Shown here: piece by piece, positions 33,042-42,332 of the stretch
How the letters are laid out: every line of letters begins with the position of its first letter
Numbering within the stretch: the stretch's first letter is position 1
Assembly (NCBI GenBank): GCA_019261985.1
Contig: JAFAQY010000131.1
Coordinates: forward strand, 1-64,000
Origin: Bryobacterales bacterium
GTDB taxonomy: Bacteria; Acidobacteriota; Terriglobia; Bryobacterales; Bryobacteraceae
Direction: 5' to 3'
Length of the DNA stretch: 64,000 nt
The notes under the pieces: generated by a model
What the model was told of the DNA's origin: nothing
Seen by the model: the letters and a program-made list of their open reading frames with translations, nothing else
Database searches by the model: none
Translations under genes and position numbers: made by a program

Positions 33042-36000
33042 CTACTGCACCGCGATCGTGGTTACCTGGGTCGTGGATGTGCCGTTGATGCTGATCGTCA
33101 CCGGCACCGCGTTCCCAGTAACGCCGTTCGGCACCACGATGTTCATCTGCAACACTCCTGTCACCAGGCCCGGAGCCGCGCCTGCGAATTGCACGGTGGC
33201 AGGCACGCCCCCGACGGTGGCCGTCGCGCCCGAGATCGTGAGCAGGTCCGCCGATGTTTTCGGCACCGGCGTAACGCTTCCGGTGACGCCCGGAGGATTG
33301 GTATGGCCGCCTCCGGTTCCGAACACCGAAATCACACTGCCCTGTGGAGCGGGCTGGATGCCGGCACCCGACACGCCGTTATACGTCCCGTTTTGATTAA
33401 TGGCCGAAAGCTGACCCGTCCCCTGCTGGTTGGAAGTGAAGAGCCCGGGGCTTTGAGCCGCGACAGCTAGCGGGATTGCCGCCGACTGCACGTTGTTGAA
33501 TGAGACGACCACGTTGGTACTGAGCTGCCCGCCGATTTCCCAAGGAGCGATGACATTGATTTGAGTGGCGGAAACGTATATCGGAGTTCCGGGAACCCCA
33601 CCGAACAGCACCTGCACTCCGGCGAGTGTTGGATCCACTCCGCCGCTCGCGTTCAGCGCAAAGCTGACCCCTGTGGCCGGCCCAAGCTGCAAGCCTTTAA
33701 TCGTGATCAGCTCTCCCGGCGCGATATAGGTGGCAACGTAACTGGCCGCGTTCTGCACTGTGGTCGGCTGCGGCGCCGCCTGCGCGGTAACCACCAACTG
33801 AACTGGGATCGCGATCGGGCTCGCCAATACTCCTGGAGCGGAGATCGAGATCGATCCGTTATATGTCCCCACGGCCAAGCCTTGCGTATTTACGGAGACG
33901 TTGATGTCTTTCGAGCCTGTGCTTCCGGTGGTTGAGCCGGAAGATGGAATATCGGTCGAAAGCCAGCTGCCGCCGGAGGTTGTCGTTGTGCCAACGGTAA
34001 ACGCAACCGGTCCGCCCGTGCTTGTCAGGGTAATTTTCTGCGACGCCGGCGTCGCGCCATTGATCTGATACGCAAAGTTCAGTGAACTGACGGAGGCCGT
34101 GACCGTTTGCGCCGGGCCGACATTGAGCGTGACCGGAATCGTCAACGAGGGCTGCGAGGCGCCGACCAGTGTCAACAAGATCTGCGCAGTGTACTGGCCT
34201 TGCGATAGAGTGTTGGCGGCGATGCTGACCTGAATCGGCCCGCTCGCCGACCCGCTGGCCGGCGAAATCTGCAACCAGTTGTTGCCCGTGGAGTACTGAA
34301 TTGATGACGTGAAGCTCGCCGTGCCGCCGGTGCTGGCCAGAGTGAGGGTTTGCGCGGCGGGAAGCGGCCCTCCTTGTGCCTCCGCGAACGTGAGCGATGT
34401 CGGCGAAACCGCCACGCTCACATTGGAGGTCAGGGTCAGCGTCACAGGAACCGTGAGCTGATAATTCGGAATCGTAGAAGACGAAATCTGGATGGTCCCG
34501 TTATAGACTCCCGGATTGGTCAGCACGCCCGGTGAAATGGTGACGGTGAGCGGCGCGGGAGCATTGCCGGTGTTGGGGCTCACCGCAAGCCATGCTCCGC
34601 CCGTCGATGACGTTACTAAAGCCTGAAAATCGGGAAGGCTGCTCAGGCTCGTGCTGGTAAGCGAGATGGTGCGCGTGAATGGTTGCGCGCCCACCTGAGC
34701 AGTCTCCAGGCCGAATCCGGCCGGCATATTCACCACTAGCTCAGGTTTATTGGCGGCGCTCACCGCGGCTGTGACGTTGATGGTCAAATTCGTCGTGCCG
34801 GTGGACGACGTGTAACTAAGCGTGACCGCGCCGGAACACAAGCCGGCGCCCATGCCCGAGATGCCTGGAGCAGTAATTGTCACGGTTGCCGGAGTAGCGG
34901 CTCCAGACGCTGTTGCGGCGAGCCAGTTCGCGGGGCAATTTGCGGCGGCGGTAACGCTAGGGGTCACCGTGAATGAAATCGGCTGCCCGGTGCTTACAAC
35001 ACTCACGAGCTGCGCGCCAGGGAGCGATTGGCCCGTCTCGTAGCTGAATAATAAAGCCTGCGGTCCCGCCTGCAATACGGATGCGGCAGTCAAATTGAGC
35101 GTCACGGCGATCGTTTGCGTGTAGGTGTCGCCGTTCGTAGGTGTGATCTTAATCGTTCCCGTCGAACTGCCGAGTGGCTGGCCGGCAGGATTGACCCGAA
35201 TAGTAAGGGTTGCGGCGGTCGTGCTGGTGCCGGATGTCGAGAAATTCGTTCCAGTTGTGGCCGTAAGCCAAGCCGAATCCGAAGCGAAAGCGAACCCTTG
35301 TTTACTGCCATCGGATGCGGTTACTTGTACCGTCTGGTCGGACGGCGGAGTGGTCGCGCCGAACTGGGCGCTATATGCCAGCGAATTGGCGGAAAGTTGT
35401 ATCAGCGGATGCGCGGCCGCAATCAATGTAATGGGAACCGCGACCCCTCCAGGGTTAAAGACCACACTTGCGGTGTAGGTGGCGGGCGTGAGATTGGCCT
35501 CCGCGGGTTTCGGTATCAGCATCACAGAGCCTGGCGTGCTTCCTCCGAATGCGCTCAGTTGAAGCCAGGCGACATTCGGGGTGAGCGCAGCGGTGAAAGT
35601 CGTCGTCCCGCTGCTGGAAGTGACGTTCAATTGAAGCGGACCGGGATCGGGTGTGCCGGTCTGCCACAAAATCGGCGCTGGGTTGCTCGGAGAGGTGGTG
35701 AGGGTCGCGCTCGCATTAACCGTTAGCGTGACCGGGATCTGCACTGAATCCCCGCTGGTGGAACTTTGAACGATGATGGACCCGGTGTAAGTGCCCGCGG
35801 TTAAGCCCTGGGGATTCGTGAACACTTGAAAACCTGCGTCGCCCGACGTGCCGCTGGTGGCGCTGAGCTCAAGCCAATTTCCACCAGTCTGCGTCTGCGG
35901 GGTGATCGAGTAGGTAAGCACCGCGCCGCTGCTTGCGATCTGCACGGTGGAGCTCGATGGCGTCGCAGTGCCGGAGCCTTGCTGGGCACTGAAGGAAAGA

Positions 36001-36437
36001 GTCGAGGGATTCGCGGAGAGCGCGGACGCGCCGCTTACGCTTACCGTCACGTTTACCGTCTGTTGTAGCGCGCTCTGCCCGCTAACGGTGACCGTAAGAG
36101 TTCCCGAGTAGGGCGCTCCTTGAATCAGTCCTTGTGTGTTCACGCGAACCGGCAATACAGAGGGTGTCGAATTGAAATTGAGCGTGGATGGGGTGACAAT
36201 CCAATTCTGATTCGCAGTGATCACGGCAGTGCCGGTCGCGCCCGAATTCCAACTGATGTACAAATTCTGCGGCTGGCTGATTCCGTTGGCGGGAACGCCG
36301 TTGAAGGCGAGCGCGACGGGCGATGTAGGAGGGTTCGTCGCCACGGTGAGTGTCGTCTGTGCCCGGAGTGTGTCGAAACAACCCAGCGCGGCCACGATCG
36401 CAATTATTGTCAAGGTAAGATTTTTCAACTGATTCAT
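33042..36437 (-). CDS. Giant secreted BACON-repeat protein with Solibacter-type C-terminal domain
   Basis: The 1131-residue exported protein has a signal peptide (to about residue 26), then about eight BACON-like beta-sandwich modules, each with an [NAS]WL..SP..G..P signature and TLTVN-type strands. The last 240 residues (VQNAASYVATYIAPGELITI, VLFGGVPGTPIYVSATQINV, VISVFGTGGGHTNPPGV, AGAAPGLVTGVLQMNIVVP) match the Solibacter uncharacterised C-terminal domain (TIGR03437). That family is strongly diagnostic of this lineage. It is probably a surface or adhesin-like protein; ligand unknown. The gene is flanked by class B repeats downstream and a class A array upstream. Confidence 0.9.
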   Translation of the reverse strand: MNQLKNLTLTIIAIVAALGCFDTLRAQTTLTVATNPPTSPVALAFNGVPANGISQPQNLYISWNSGATGTAVITANQNWIVTPSTLNFNSTPSVLPVRVNTQGLIQGAPYSGTLTVTVSGQSALQQTVNVTVSVSGASALSANPSTLSFSAQQGSGTATPSSSTVQIASSGAVLTYSITPQTQTGGNWLELSATSGTSGDAGFQVFTNPQGLTAGTYTGSIIVQSSTSGDSVQIPVTLTVNASATLTTSPSNPAPILWQTGTPDPGPLQLNVTSSSGTTTFTAALTPNVAWLQLSAFGGSTPGSVMLIPKPAEANLTPATYTASVVFNPGGVAVPITLIAAAHPLIQLSANSLAYSAQFGATTPPSDQTVQVTASDGSKQGFAFASDSAWLTATTGTNFSTSGTSTTAATLTIRVNPAGQPLGSSTGTIKITPTNGDTYTQTIAVTLNLTAASVLQAGPQALLFSYETGQSLPGAQLVSVVSTGQPISFTVTPSVTAAANCPANWLAATASGAATPATVTITAPGISGMGAGLCSGAVTLSYTSSTGTTNLTINVTAAVSAANKPELVVNMPAGFGLETAQVGAQPFTRTISLTSTSLSSLPDFQALVTSSTGGAWLAVSPNTGNAPAPLTVTISPGVLTNPGVYNGTIQISSSTIPNYQLTVPVTLTLTSNVSVAVSPTSLTFAEAQGGPLPAAQTLTLASTGGTASFTSSIQYSTGNNWLQISPASGSASGPIQVSIAANTLSQGQYTAQILLTLVGASQPSLTIPVTLNVGPAQTVTASVSSLNFAYQINGATPASQKITLTSTGGPVAFTVGTTTTSGGSWLSTDIPSSGSTTGSTGSKDINVSVNTQGLAVGTYNGSISISAPGVLASPIAIPVQLVVTAQAAPQPTTVQNAASYVATYIAPGELITIKGLQLGPATGVSFALNASGGVDPTLAGVQVLFGGVPGTPIYVSATQINVIAPWEIGGQLSTNVVVSFNNVQSAAIPLAVAAQSPGLFTSNQQGTGQLSAINQNGTYNGVSGAGIQPAPQGSVISVFGTGGGHTNPPGVTGSVTPVPKTSADLLTISGATATVGGVPATVQFAGAAPGLVTGVLQMNIVVPNGVTGNAVPVTISINGTSTTQVTTIAVQ

Positions 36438-36528
36438 GAGGGGAACTACTTTCCTTCCGTACGCCGGTATGCAATCAGTTATCCAAGAATCGTTTCAAAC
36501 AAAATAGGTGTACATGTTTTAATCCAGC

Positions 36529-36643
36529 AAAACAAGCTTTAGCCTGTCCTCGGAAGTAGAACAAGCTTAAGTAGGACAAGCTTTAGCTTGTCCTTTCGGA
36601 TGTAGAACAAGCTCAAATCGGACAAGCTGAAGCTCGTCCTACT
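36529..36643. repeat. Array of degenerate class A palindromes in a divergent intergenic region
   Basis: One complete GGACAAGCTTTAGCTTGTCC copy (about 36574-36593) lies among partial or mutated copies (ACAAGCTTTAGCCTGTCC, GGACAAGCTGAAGCTCGTCC and single half-sites). Here the repeats precede both the BACON gene and the ABC ATPase gene, unlike the usual position after stops. They may sit in the leader of either transcript. Confidence 0.8.
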
Positions 36644-36663
36644 CGCTTAAGATAAAAGCAGCG

Positions 36664-37392
36664 ATGTCCAGCGATGACGATGCTGCCATCCGTGTGGTCA
36701 ACCTCACGAAAACGTACCGCTCTGGCGACGCGGACCTTACGGTTTTTTCGCGCCTGAATTTCGAAGTCGCGCGGGGGGAAAAGCTCGCGCTGGTAGGCGA
36801 ATCGGGCGCGGGTAAAAGTACGTTGATGCACCTGCTGGGAGGTCTGGACAGGCCGACGGAGGGTGCGATATACTTCGGGCAGAACGACATTTGCACGCTT
36901 TCCGCCGCTGATTTAGCAGCGTTCAGGAACCGGGAGGTTGGATTTGTATGGCAGATTCAATCGCTTCTGGCCGAATTCACGGCGCTGGAGAATGTAATGA
37001 TGCCGTTGCTGATTCGGGGGCAGGCCAGAGAAACGGCGGAGCCTCTGGCGATGGCGAGGTTGAATGAAGTTGGTTTGCGGAGCCGCGCATCGCATCGCGC
37101 GGGAGAGCTTTCGGGCGGCGAACAACAGCGCGTGGCGCTGGCGCGTGCCTTGGTGGGCGATCCCGGTATCCTGCTCGCAGACGAGCCCACCGGCAACCTG
37201 GATTTCCGCACCGGGGAAATGATCATGGGCCTGCTGGAGGATCTTCACACCGCCCGCCGGCTTACCTCTGTTCACGTCACCCACAATTTGAATTTCGCCC
37301 GGCGCGCGGATCGCGCGCTGGCGCTGGAGCGCGGCCAATTAGTTCCCGTAGACTTCGCGGAGTCCGCGATGTGGGAGTCGCCGCATGTTTGA
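36664..37392 (+). CDS. ABC transporter ATPase, LolD/MacB-like, without permease
   Basis: The 242-residue nucleotide-binding subunit has Walker [11 protein letters not shown]-loop [18 protein letters not shown], signature [15 protein letters not shown], Walker [13 protein letters not shown] and H-loop HVTHN. The Q-loop/ALENV layout is that of LolD/FtsE-type ATPases, which work with membrane permeases. None is nearby. Instead its last eight bases overlap the start of a Clp_N-domain gene. It may serve a distant permease, or act with the following Clp proteins; the latter is speculation. Confidence 0.88.
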   Translation: MSSDDDAAIRVVNLTKTYRSGDADLTVFSRLNFEVARGEKLALVGESGAGKSTLMHLLGGLDRPTEGAIYFGQNDICTLSAADLAAFRNREVGFVWQIQSLLAEFTALENVMMPLLIRGQARETAEPLAMARLNEVGLRSRASHRAGELSGGEQQRVALARALVGDPGILLADEPTGNLDFRTGEMIMGLLEDLHTARRLTSVHVTHNLNFARRADRALALERGQLVPVDFAESAMWESPHV

Positions 37393-38359
37393 GAGATATA
37401 CCGAAAAGGCCCGCCGTTCCATCTTCTTCGCGCGCTATGAAGCCAGCACTTTCGGAAGTCCCGAGATCGGAACCGAGCATTTGCTGCTAGGGTTGTTGCG
37501 GGAAGATCCAGCGTTGCTCGGCGCGAAGCCGCCGCTTGAACCGATTCGTAAATGGATCGTAGATCACGGCGGGGCGCGCGGCGAAACTATACCCACCTCG
37601 ATGGATTTGCCCTTGAACCAGGAGTGCAAGCGTGCGCTGATGTTGGGGGCCGATGAGGCCACTAAAATGGGCCACACACGGGTCGAGACGGGTCACCTGC
37701 TGCTCGGCATTGTGGATCAGGAAAGCTGCGGCGGCGCGACGGCCTTAAGGGAATTCGGATTTATCGCGGATGCGTTGCGGGCCGCGGTTGCATCCAACCC
37801 TGTGGGGGCGGCTCTTCCGGATTTCCCGGCCGCGTCAAGGGCCGATTCGCCGGGTGGTCACCTCCAAAAGGCGCTGCTCGACAAAGCCGGGGCACATTGG
37901 GGCTCCGCTTCTGCGCTGTGGTCCTCTGAGAATCGAGAGGCCCGAAACATGTACTTGAGCGCCCAAGGTGAAGCCCGCAAGTTAAACAGTCCATGCGTTG
38001 AAACCAGGCATCTTTTGCTCGCACTGGTTCAAGGTATTGCTGTCAAAACCTGCTTTGGACTCGATCCGGCGGCGTTTCGTCAGCACATCAAGCCCGAGCC
38101 GGCGCGCCGCGAACATGTATCTGCGATGCCGCCTACAGATGAATTGAAGCGGGCTCTGGCCTTTGCAGCGGAAGAGGCGGAGAGGTTGGGACACAAGGAC
38201 CTTGGGCCCGAACACTTGGTGCTCGGATTGCTTCGCGAGGAAGCGAGTGAAGCGTCGGAAATCTTGCGGGCAAACGGTTTAAGTTTGGATCAGGCGCGCC
38301 GCGCGGTGGCGGCGTTCCGGGATCCGCGTCTCGAGTCAGAAGGAAGTGATTATGTTTGA
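37385..38359 (+). CDS. Stand-alone double Clp_N-domain protein
   Basis: The 324 residues consist of two double Clp N-terminal repeats (about 1-140 and 160-315) and no AAA+ ATPase. Repeated markers are [36 protein letters not shown] and GPEHLVLGLLREE. The N-terminus ([20 protein letters not shown]) is nearly identical to that of the downstream ClpC, so it arose by duplication of the clpC 5' part. Clp_N domains bind adaptors and substrates. A free copy could sequester or deliver substrates to ClpC, or bind phospho-arginine proteins. It overlaps both neighbours by eight bases. Confidence 0.85.
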   Translation: MFERYTEKARRSIFFARYEASTFGSPEIGTEHLLLGLLREDPALLGAKPPLEPIRKWIVDHGGARGETIPTSMDLPLNQECKRALMLGADEATKMGHTRVETGHLLLGIVDQESCGGATALREFGFIADALRAAVASNPVGAALPDFPAASRADSPGGHLQKALLDKAGAHWGSASALWSSENREARNMYLSAQGEARKLNSPCVETRHLLLALVQGIAVKTCFGLDPAAFRQHIKPEPARREHVSAMPPTDELKRALAFAAEEAERLGHKDLGPEHLVLGLLREEASEASEILRANGLSLDQARRAVAAFRDPRLESEGSDYV

Positions 38360-40850
38360 ACGTTATACAGAGAAGGCTCGCAGGGTAATTTTTTTCGCCC
38401 GTTATGAAGCCAGCCAGTTTGGCAGCCCGTGCATCGAAACCGAACACCTGCTGCTGGGCTTGCTCCGGGAGGACAAATCTCTCGCAAACCGATTTTTGCG
38501 CTCCAACGCATCGGTGGAATCGATTCGCAAGCAAATCGAAGCTCATACCACCATGCGGGAAAAGGTTTCTACGTCCGTCGACCTGCCGCTGAGCCATGAG
38601 TGCAAGCGCGTGCTTGCCTATGGCGCCGAGGAGGCGGAGCGGCTTAATCACAAACATATCGGCACGGAACATCTTTTGCTTGGCTTGTTGCGAGAAGAAA
38701 AGTGCTTCGCCGCCGATATACTGCATGAGCGCGGCTTGCGTCTGTCGCAAGTGCGCGAGGATATCGCCCGCCAGAGCTCCGAAAAAATGTCATCCAATCG
38801 CCCCAAGGAAAGTTCTTTGTTGAGTGAGTTCAGCCGCGACCTCACCCAGGCCGCGACCGATGGCCTGCTGGATCCCCTGGTTGGCCGCGATTACGAACTT
38901 GAGCGCGTGGTGCAGATCCTGTGCCGCCGCACCAAGAACAACCCCGTGTTGATCGGCGAGCCGGGTGTTGGTAAAACCGCGATCGTGGAGGGATTGGCCC
39001 AGCGAATCGCGGACGGAGACGTCCCTTCGTTCCTCTCCGACAAACGCATCCTGGCGCTGGATCTTTCGTTGATCGTCGCCGGCACCAAATATCGCGGGCA
39101 ATTTGAAGAGCGGCTGAAGACCATCATGAAGGAACTGATGGAGAACCAGAACGCCGTGATCTTCATTGATGAGCTGCACACGTTAGTGGGCGCCGGGTCG
39201 GCGGAAGGCTCGCTGGATGCGGCGAATATTTTGAAGCCCGCGCTTTCGCGCGGTGAGATCCAGTGCATCGGCGCGACCACTCCCGCGGAATACCGCAAAT
39301 CTATTGAAAAAGACCGGTCGCTCGAGCGCCGCTTCCAGGCCGTCAAAGTGCCGCCGCCAAATGAAGCGGACGCGATCCGCGTTCTGTTCGGAATCAAGGA
39401 ACGCTACGAAAAATTCCATGCAGTCGCGTACACGGATGAGAGTTTGGAGAATGCCGTCCACACCTCGGTTCGCTTTATTCCAGACCGCTTCCTGCCCGAT
39501 AAGGCCATCGACCTGATCGATGAAGCGGGCGCGCGCGTAAAATTGCGGCAGACCACGTTGCCGGGTGAAGTGGCCGACGTGCAGAAGCGCATAAAATTCA
39601 TCGTGCACCGGATGGAAAATGCCATCGCCAACCACGAGTTCGAGAAGGCGCGCTTCTATTCCGACGAAGAACGCAAGGAGCGCGAGAATCTGCGCCAGCT
39701 TCGCGATAAGTACAATCTGGACGACACGTCCACGGGCGTGGTCACGAAAGACGACATCGAAGAAGTGGTCGCGCGCTGGACTGGCGTGCCGATGACGGCG
39801 ATAAAAGAAGAAGAAGTATCCAAGCTTCTTCGCATTGAAGAAGAATTGCACCGGCGCGTTATCAGCCAGGAGAAGGCAATTTCCGCGCTGGCTCGAGCGA
39901 TCCGCCGGTCGCGCGCCGGCTTGAAATCGCCGAAGCGCCCCGCTGGGTCGTTCCTGTTTCTTGGGCCGACGGGCGTGGGCAAGACTGAAGTTGCACGCGC
40001 TCTGGCGGAATTCCTGTTCGGCAGCGAGAAATCGCTAATTCGCTTCGATATGTCCGAATTCATGGAGAAGCACTCGGTATCGAAGCTGATCGGCTCGCCT
40101 CCCGGATACGTCGGATACGAAGAGGGCGGACAGCTTACCGAACGCGTAAAGCGCGCGCCCTACTCCATCATTCTTTTGGACGAAATCGAGAAAGCGCACC
40201 CGGATGTCTACAACATCCTGCTGCAGGTGTTCGAAGACGGCCAGTTAACCGACGGCCTCGGCAACACGGTCGATTTCAAGAACACCATCATCATCATGAC
40301 CTCGAACCTCGGCGCGCGATTCTTGGAAAAGAAATCGCCCATGGGCTTCCACGCGCCGGGCTCCGGGCTGCCTCAAAAAGTCGAGGATCAGGTAATGGGC
40401 GAGGTCAAGAAGGCCTTCAATCCTGAGTTCCTCAACCGCCTGGACGAGGTGATCCTGTTTACGTCCCTCAACGATGAGGACCTGCTCAAGATCATCGAGC
40501 TTCTTACGGCGCAGATCAATCAAAATCTGGGCGCGAAGCAAATTAAAATTCGCCTTGCGACGGACGCGGCCAGGCACATTCTGGAGAAGACCTGCACGGA
40601 TCGCAGCTACGGCGCGCGCCCGCTGCGGCGAGCGCTTCAGAAGTACATCGAAGATCCGCTGAGCGAGGCGCTGATTCAAGGGTCGCTCGCGCGGCCTGCC
40701 GAATTCGAAGTCTACCTCGGCGAGGGCGGCCTTTACTGCCGCCAAGTATCGCAAGTCCCGCAAGAACAGCCGGTGTCGGCGGGCGGGGAACCAATCGCGG
40801 AGGAAGAAGCGCCTCCCGCGCCCGGAATGCCGCTCTACATGTTTGAGTAG
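38352..40850 (+). CDS. clpC: ATP-dependent unfoldase ClpC
   Basis: The 832-residue Hsp100 has a double Clp_N domain (1-145), D1 AAA+ (Walker [23 protein letters not shown]) and a short UVR/M-domain (about residues 420-455). The D2 AAA+ carries [14 protein letters not shown] and [13 protein letters not shown], and the C-terminal D2-small domain follows. It unfolds proteins for ClpP; the ClpP-docking loop appears as MGF (SPMGFHAP). AAGGAAG lies just upstream of the ATG within the preceding gene. The protein ends in MFE, encoded by the same ATGTTTGAG that begins the gene. The TAG stop is at the edge of a class A palindrome. Confidence 0.95.
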   Translation: MFERYTEKARRVIFFARYEASQFGSPCIETEHLLLGLLREDKSLANRFLRSNASVESIRKQIEAHTTMREKVSTSVDLPLSHECKRVLAYGAEEAERLNHKHIGTEHLLLGLLREEKCFAADILHERGLRLSQVREDIARQSSEKMSSNRPKESSLLSEFSRDLTQAATDGLLDPLVGRDYELERVVQILCRRTKNNPVLIGEPGVGKTAIVEGLAQRIADGDVPSFLSDKRILALDLSLIVAGTKYRGQFEERLKTIMKELMENQNAVIFIDELHTLVGAGSAEGSLDAANILKPALSRGEIQCIGATTPAEYRKSIEKDRSLERRFQAVKVPPPNEADAIRVLFGIKERYEKFHAVAYTDESLENAVHTSVRFIPDRFLPDKAIDLIDEAGARVKLRQTTLPGEVADVQKRIKFIVHRMENAIANHEFEKARFYSDEERKERENLRQLRDKYNLDDTSTGVVTKDDIEEVVARWTGVPMTAIKEEEVSKLLRIEEELHRRVISQEKAISALARAIRRSRAGLKSPKRPAGSFLFLGPTGVGKTEVARALAEFLFGSEKSLIRFDMSEFMEKHSVSKLIGSPPGYVGYEEGGQLTERVKRAPYSIILLDEIEKAHPDVYNILLQVFEDGQLTDGLGNTVDFKNTIIIMTSNLGARFLEKKSPMGFHAPGSGLPQKVEDQVMGEVKKAFNPEFLNRLDEVILFTSLNDEDLLKIIELLTAQINQNLGAKQIKIRLATDAARHILEKTCTDRSYGARPLRRALQKYIEDPLSEALIQGSLARPAEFEVYLGEGGLYCRQVSQVPQEQPVSAGGEPIAEEEAPPAPGMPLYMFE

Positions 40851-40873
40851 GACAAGCTTAAGCTTGTCCTACT
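40846..40873. repeat. Perfect 28-base palindrome, class A
   Basis: AGTAGGACAAGCTT and its exact complement. It contains the clpC TAG stop and ends six bases before the next start codon on the same strand. It is the most perfect class A copy here. Confidence 0.9.
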
Positions 40874-40879
40874 GTAATC

Positions 40880-41725
40880 ATGTCCACAGTCTCAACATGC
40901 CCAGCTTGCGGATCCGGCGTCCCGCCCGCGGCAAGCATTTGTGGCCGCTGCGCGCATCCAGTTGCCGCGCCCCCACTCAACCCGGAACCCAAGCCTCAAC
41001 CTGATTGGATCAAGCGCCTCGGTCCGTTCGGCGCAATCGCTGCCGCCGCGCTCAAATTCAAGACGGCGATTCTGCTGGTTCTGGCCAAAGCGAAATTTCT
41101 GATCTTCGGGCTGGCGAAGCTGAAGACATTACTGTCGATGCTCGCCACCATCGGCGTGTATTGGACCATTTATGGCTGGAGATTCGCAGCGGGTTTCGTT
41201 ATCGGAATCTATATTCACGAAATGGGTCACGTGTGGATGCTGCGGCAATACGGCTTGCGCGCGAGCGCGCCGATGTTCATTCCCGGCTTCGGGGCGTTCG
41301 TGAGTTTGTACGACAGCCCGGCTGACGCTTCACAAGACGCGCGGATCGGCCTGGCAGGACCATTGTGGGGCGCCGGCGCGGCTGTCGCTTTCCTTTTGCC
41401 CGGCGTTGCCGGAGCAGGCGGAGTTTGGTTCGCCATCGCGCATGCCACGGCGTACATCAACCTTTTCAATCTCACGCCCGTATGGATGCTCGACGGAGGG
41501 CGAGCTTTCGGCGCCTTGGACTATCGCCAGAGGCTGATGTGGCTAGGTTTGGCGGCCGTGCTTTGGTATATGAGCGGCTCGGGATTATTTCTACTCTTGC
41601 TACTGGGTGCCGCATACCGCGTGTTCTGGAAGAAAGACCACGCGATCGCGGCGGATCAGGGTGCAATGTTTCAGTTCGCGGGACTAATGATTTTATTCGG
41701 TGCGATACTGATGATGCGGAATTGA
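40880..41725 (+). CDS. Zinc-ribbon site-2-type membrane metalloprotease
   Basis: The 281-residue protein has an N-terminal zinc ribbon (Cys7, Cys10, Cys21, Cys24), a linker, then five to six membrane segments with the zinc site HEMGH (in IYIHEMGHVWMLRQYG) and the third ligand in FNLTPVWMLDGGRAF. These are the hallmarks of the S2P/M50 family, which cleaves membrane-embedded proteins such as anti-sigma factors. No PDZ domain is present. It lies 29 bases after clpC, separated by the palindrome, and a read-through transcript is plausible. Confidence 0.88.
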   Translation: MSTVSTCPACGSGVPPAASICGRCAHPVAAPPLNPEPKPQPDWIKRLGPFGAIAAAALKFKTAILLVLAKAKFLIFGLAKLKTLLSMLATIGVYWTIYGWRFAAGFVIGIYIHEMGHVWMLRQYGLRASAPMFIPGFGAFVSLYDSPADASQDARIGLAGPLWGAGAAVAFLLPGVAGAGGVWFAIAHATAYINLFNLTPVWMLDGGRAFGALDYRQRLMWLGLAAVLWYMSGSGLFLLLLLGAAYRVFWKKDHAIAADQGAMFQFAGLMILFGAILMMRN

Positions 41726-41729
41726 TCGT

Positions 41730-42332
41730 ATGCCGACCGTGTTTACTGAACTTGTCGTTCTTCCCCCTCCGGAGATCCCTCCGCGCAAAAAATGGACGCG
41801 CGGCGAGTGCGAATTCCTGGATTCACTCGGATTCTGGGAGAGCAAGCATTTCGAATTGATTGATGGAGAGCTAATTAACAAGATAGGCAAAAACCGCCCT
41901 CATGTGTTCGTGACCAAAGCTATTCACCTTTGGCTTATCGACATTTTCGGTTTTGAGAGAGTTGAACAAGAAAACCCTATAGACGTCGCGCCTGAAGATA
42001 ATCCGGCCAGCGAACCAGAACCCGATCTTGTCGTCTTGCGGGAACCCAGCGAACATTATAGGGAGAACCCGAAACCGCAAGACATCCTATTGGCGATAGA
42101 GGTGGCGGATTCGACGCTGGATTTCGATCTCTCAAAGAAAGCACGGCTTTACGCGCGCGCCGGCATCCCAGATTATTGGGTGTTCGATATCAAAAAGCGC
42201 CGCGTGATTGTGCATCGCGAGCCCGCGGGCGATAATTACCGCTCAATCGTTGAGTACCGCGAGCATGAAAGCGTCACCCCGCTCGCCGCATCTCAGGCCG
42301 CATTTCAAGTCGCGACTGCCTTCGGCGAGTAA
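41730..42332 (+). CDS. Uma2-family endonuclease-like protein
   Basis: The 200-residue DUF820/Uma2 protein of the PD-(D/E)XK fold has FELIDGELINKIGKN, SEPEPDLVVLRE (catalytic Asp region), ILLAIEVADSTLDFD and KARLYARAGIPDYWVFDIKK. Substrate and role are unknown; such genes are abundant and scattered in soil and cyanobacterial genomes. It starts four bases after the protease gene stop and its stop abuts that of the convergent response regulator. Confidence 0.9.
   Translation: MPTVFTELVVLPPPEIPPRKKWTRGECEFLDSLGFWESKHFELIDGELINKIGKNRPHVFVTKAIHLWLIDIFGFERVEQENPIDVAPEDNPASEPEPDLVVLREPSEHYRENPKPQDILLAIEVADSTLDFDLSKKARLYARAGIPDYWVFDIKKRRVIVHREPAGDNYRSIVEYREHESVTPLAASQAAFQVATAFGE

Noticed and set aside
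35115-35726. Plus-strand frame within the BACON gene
   Set aside because: It is an Arg-rich shadow frame of a Thr/Ser/Gly-rich gene, without motifs.
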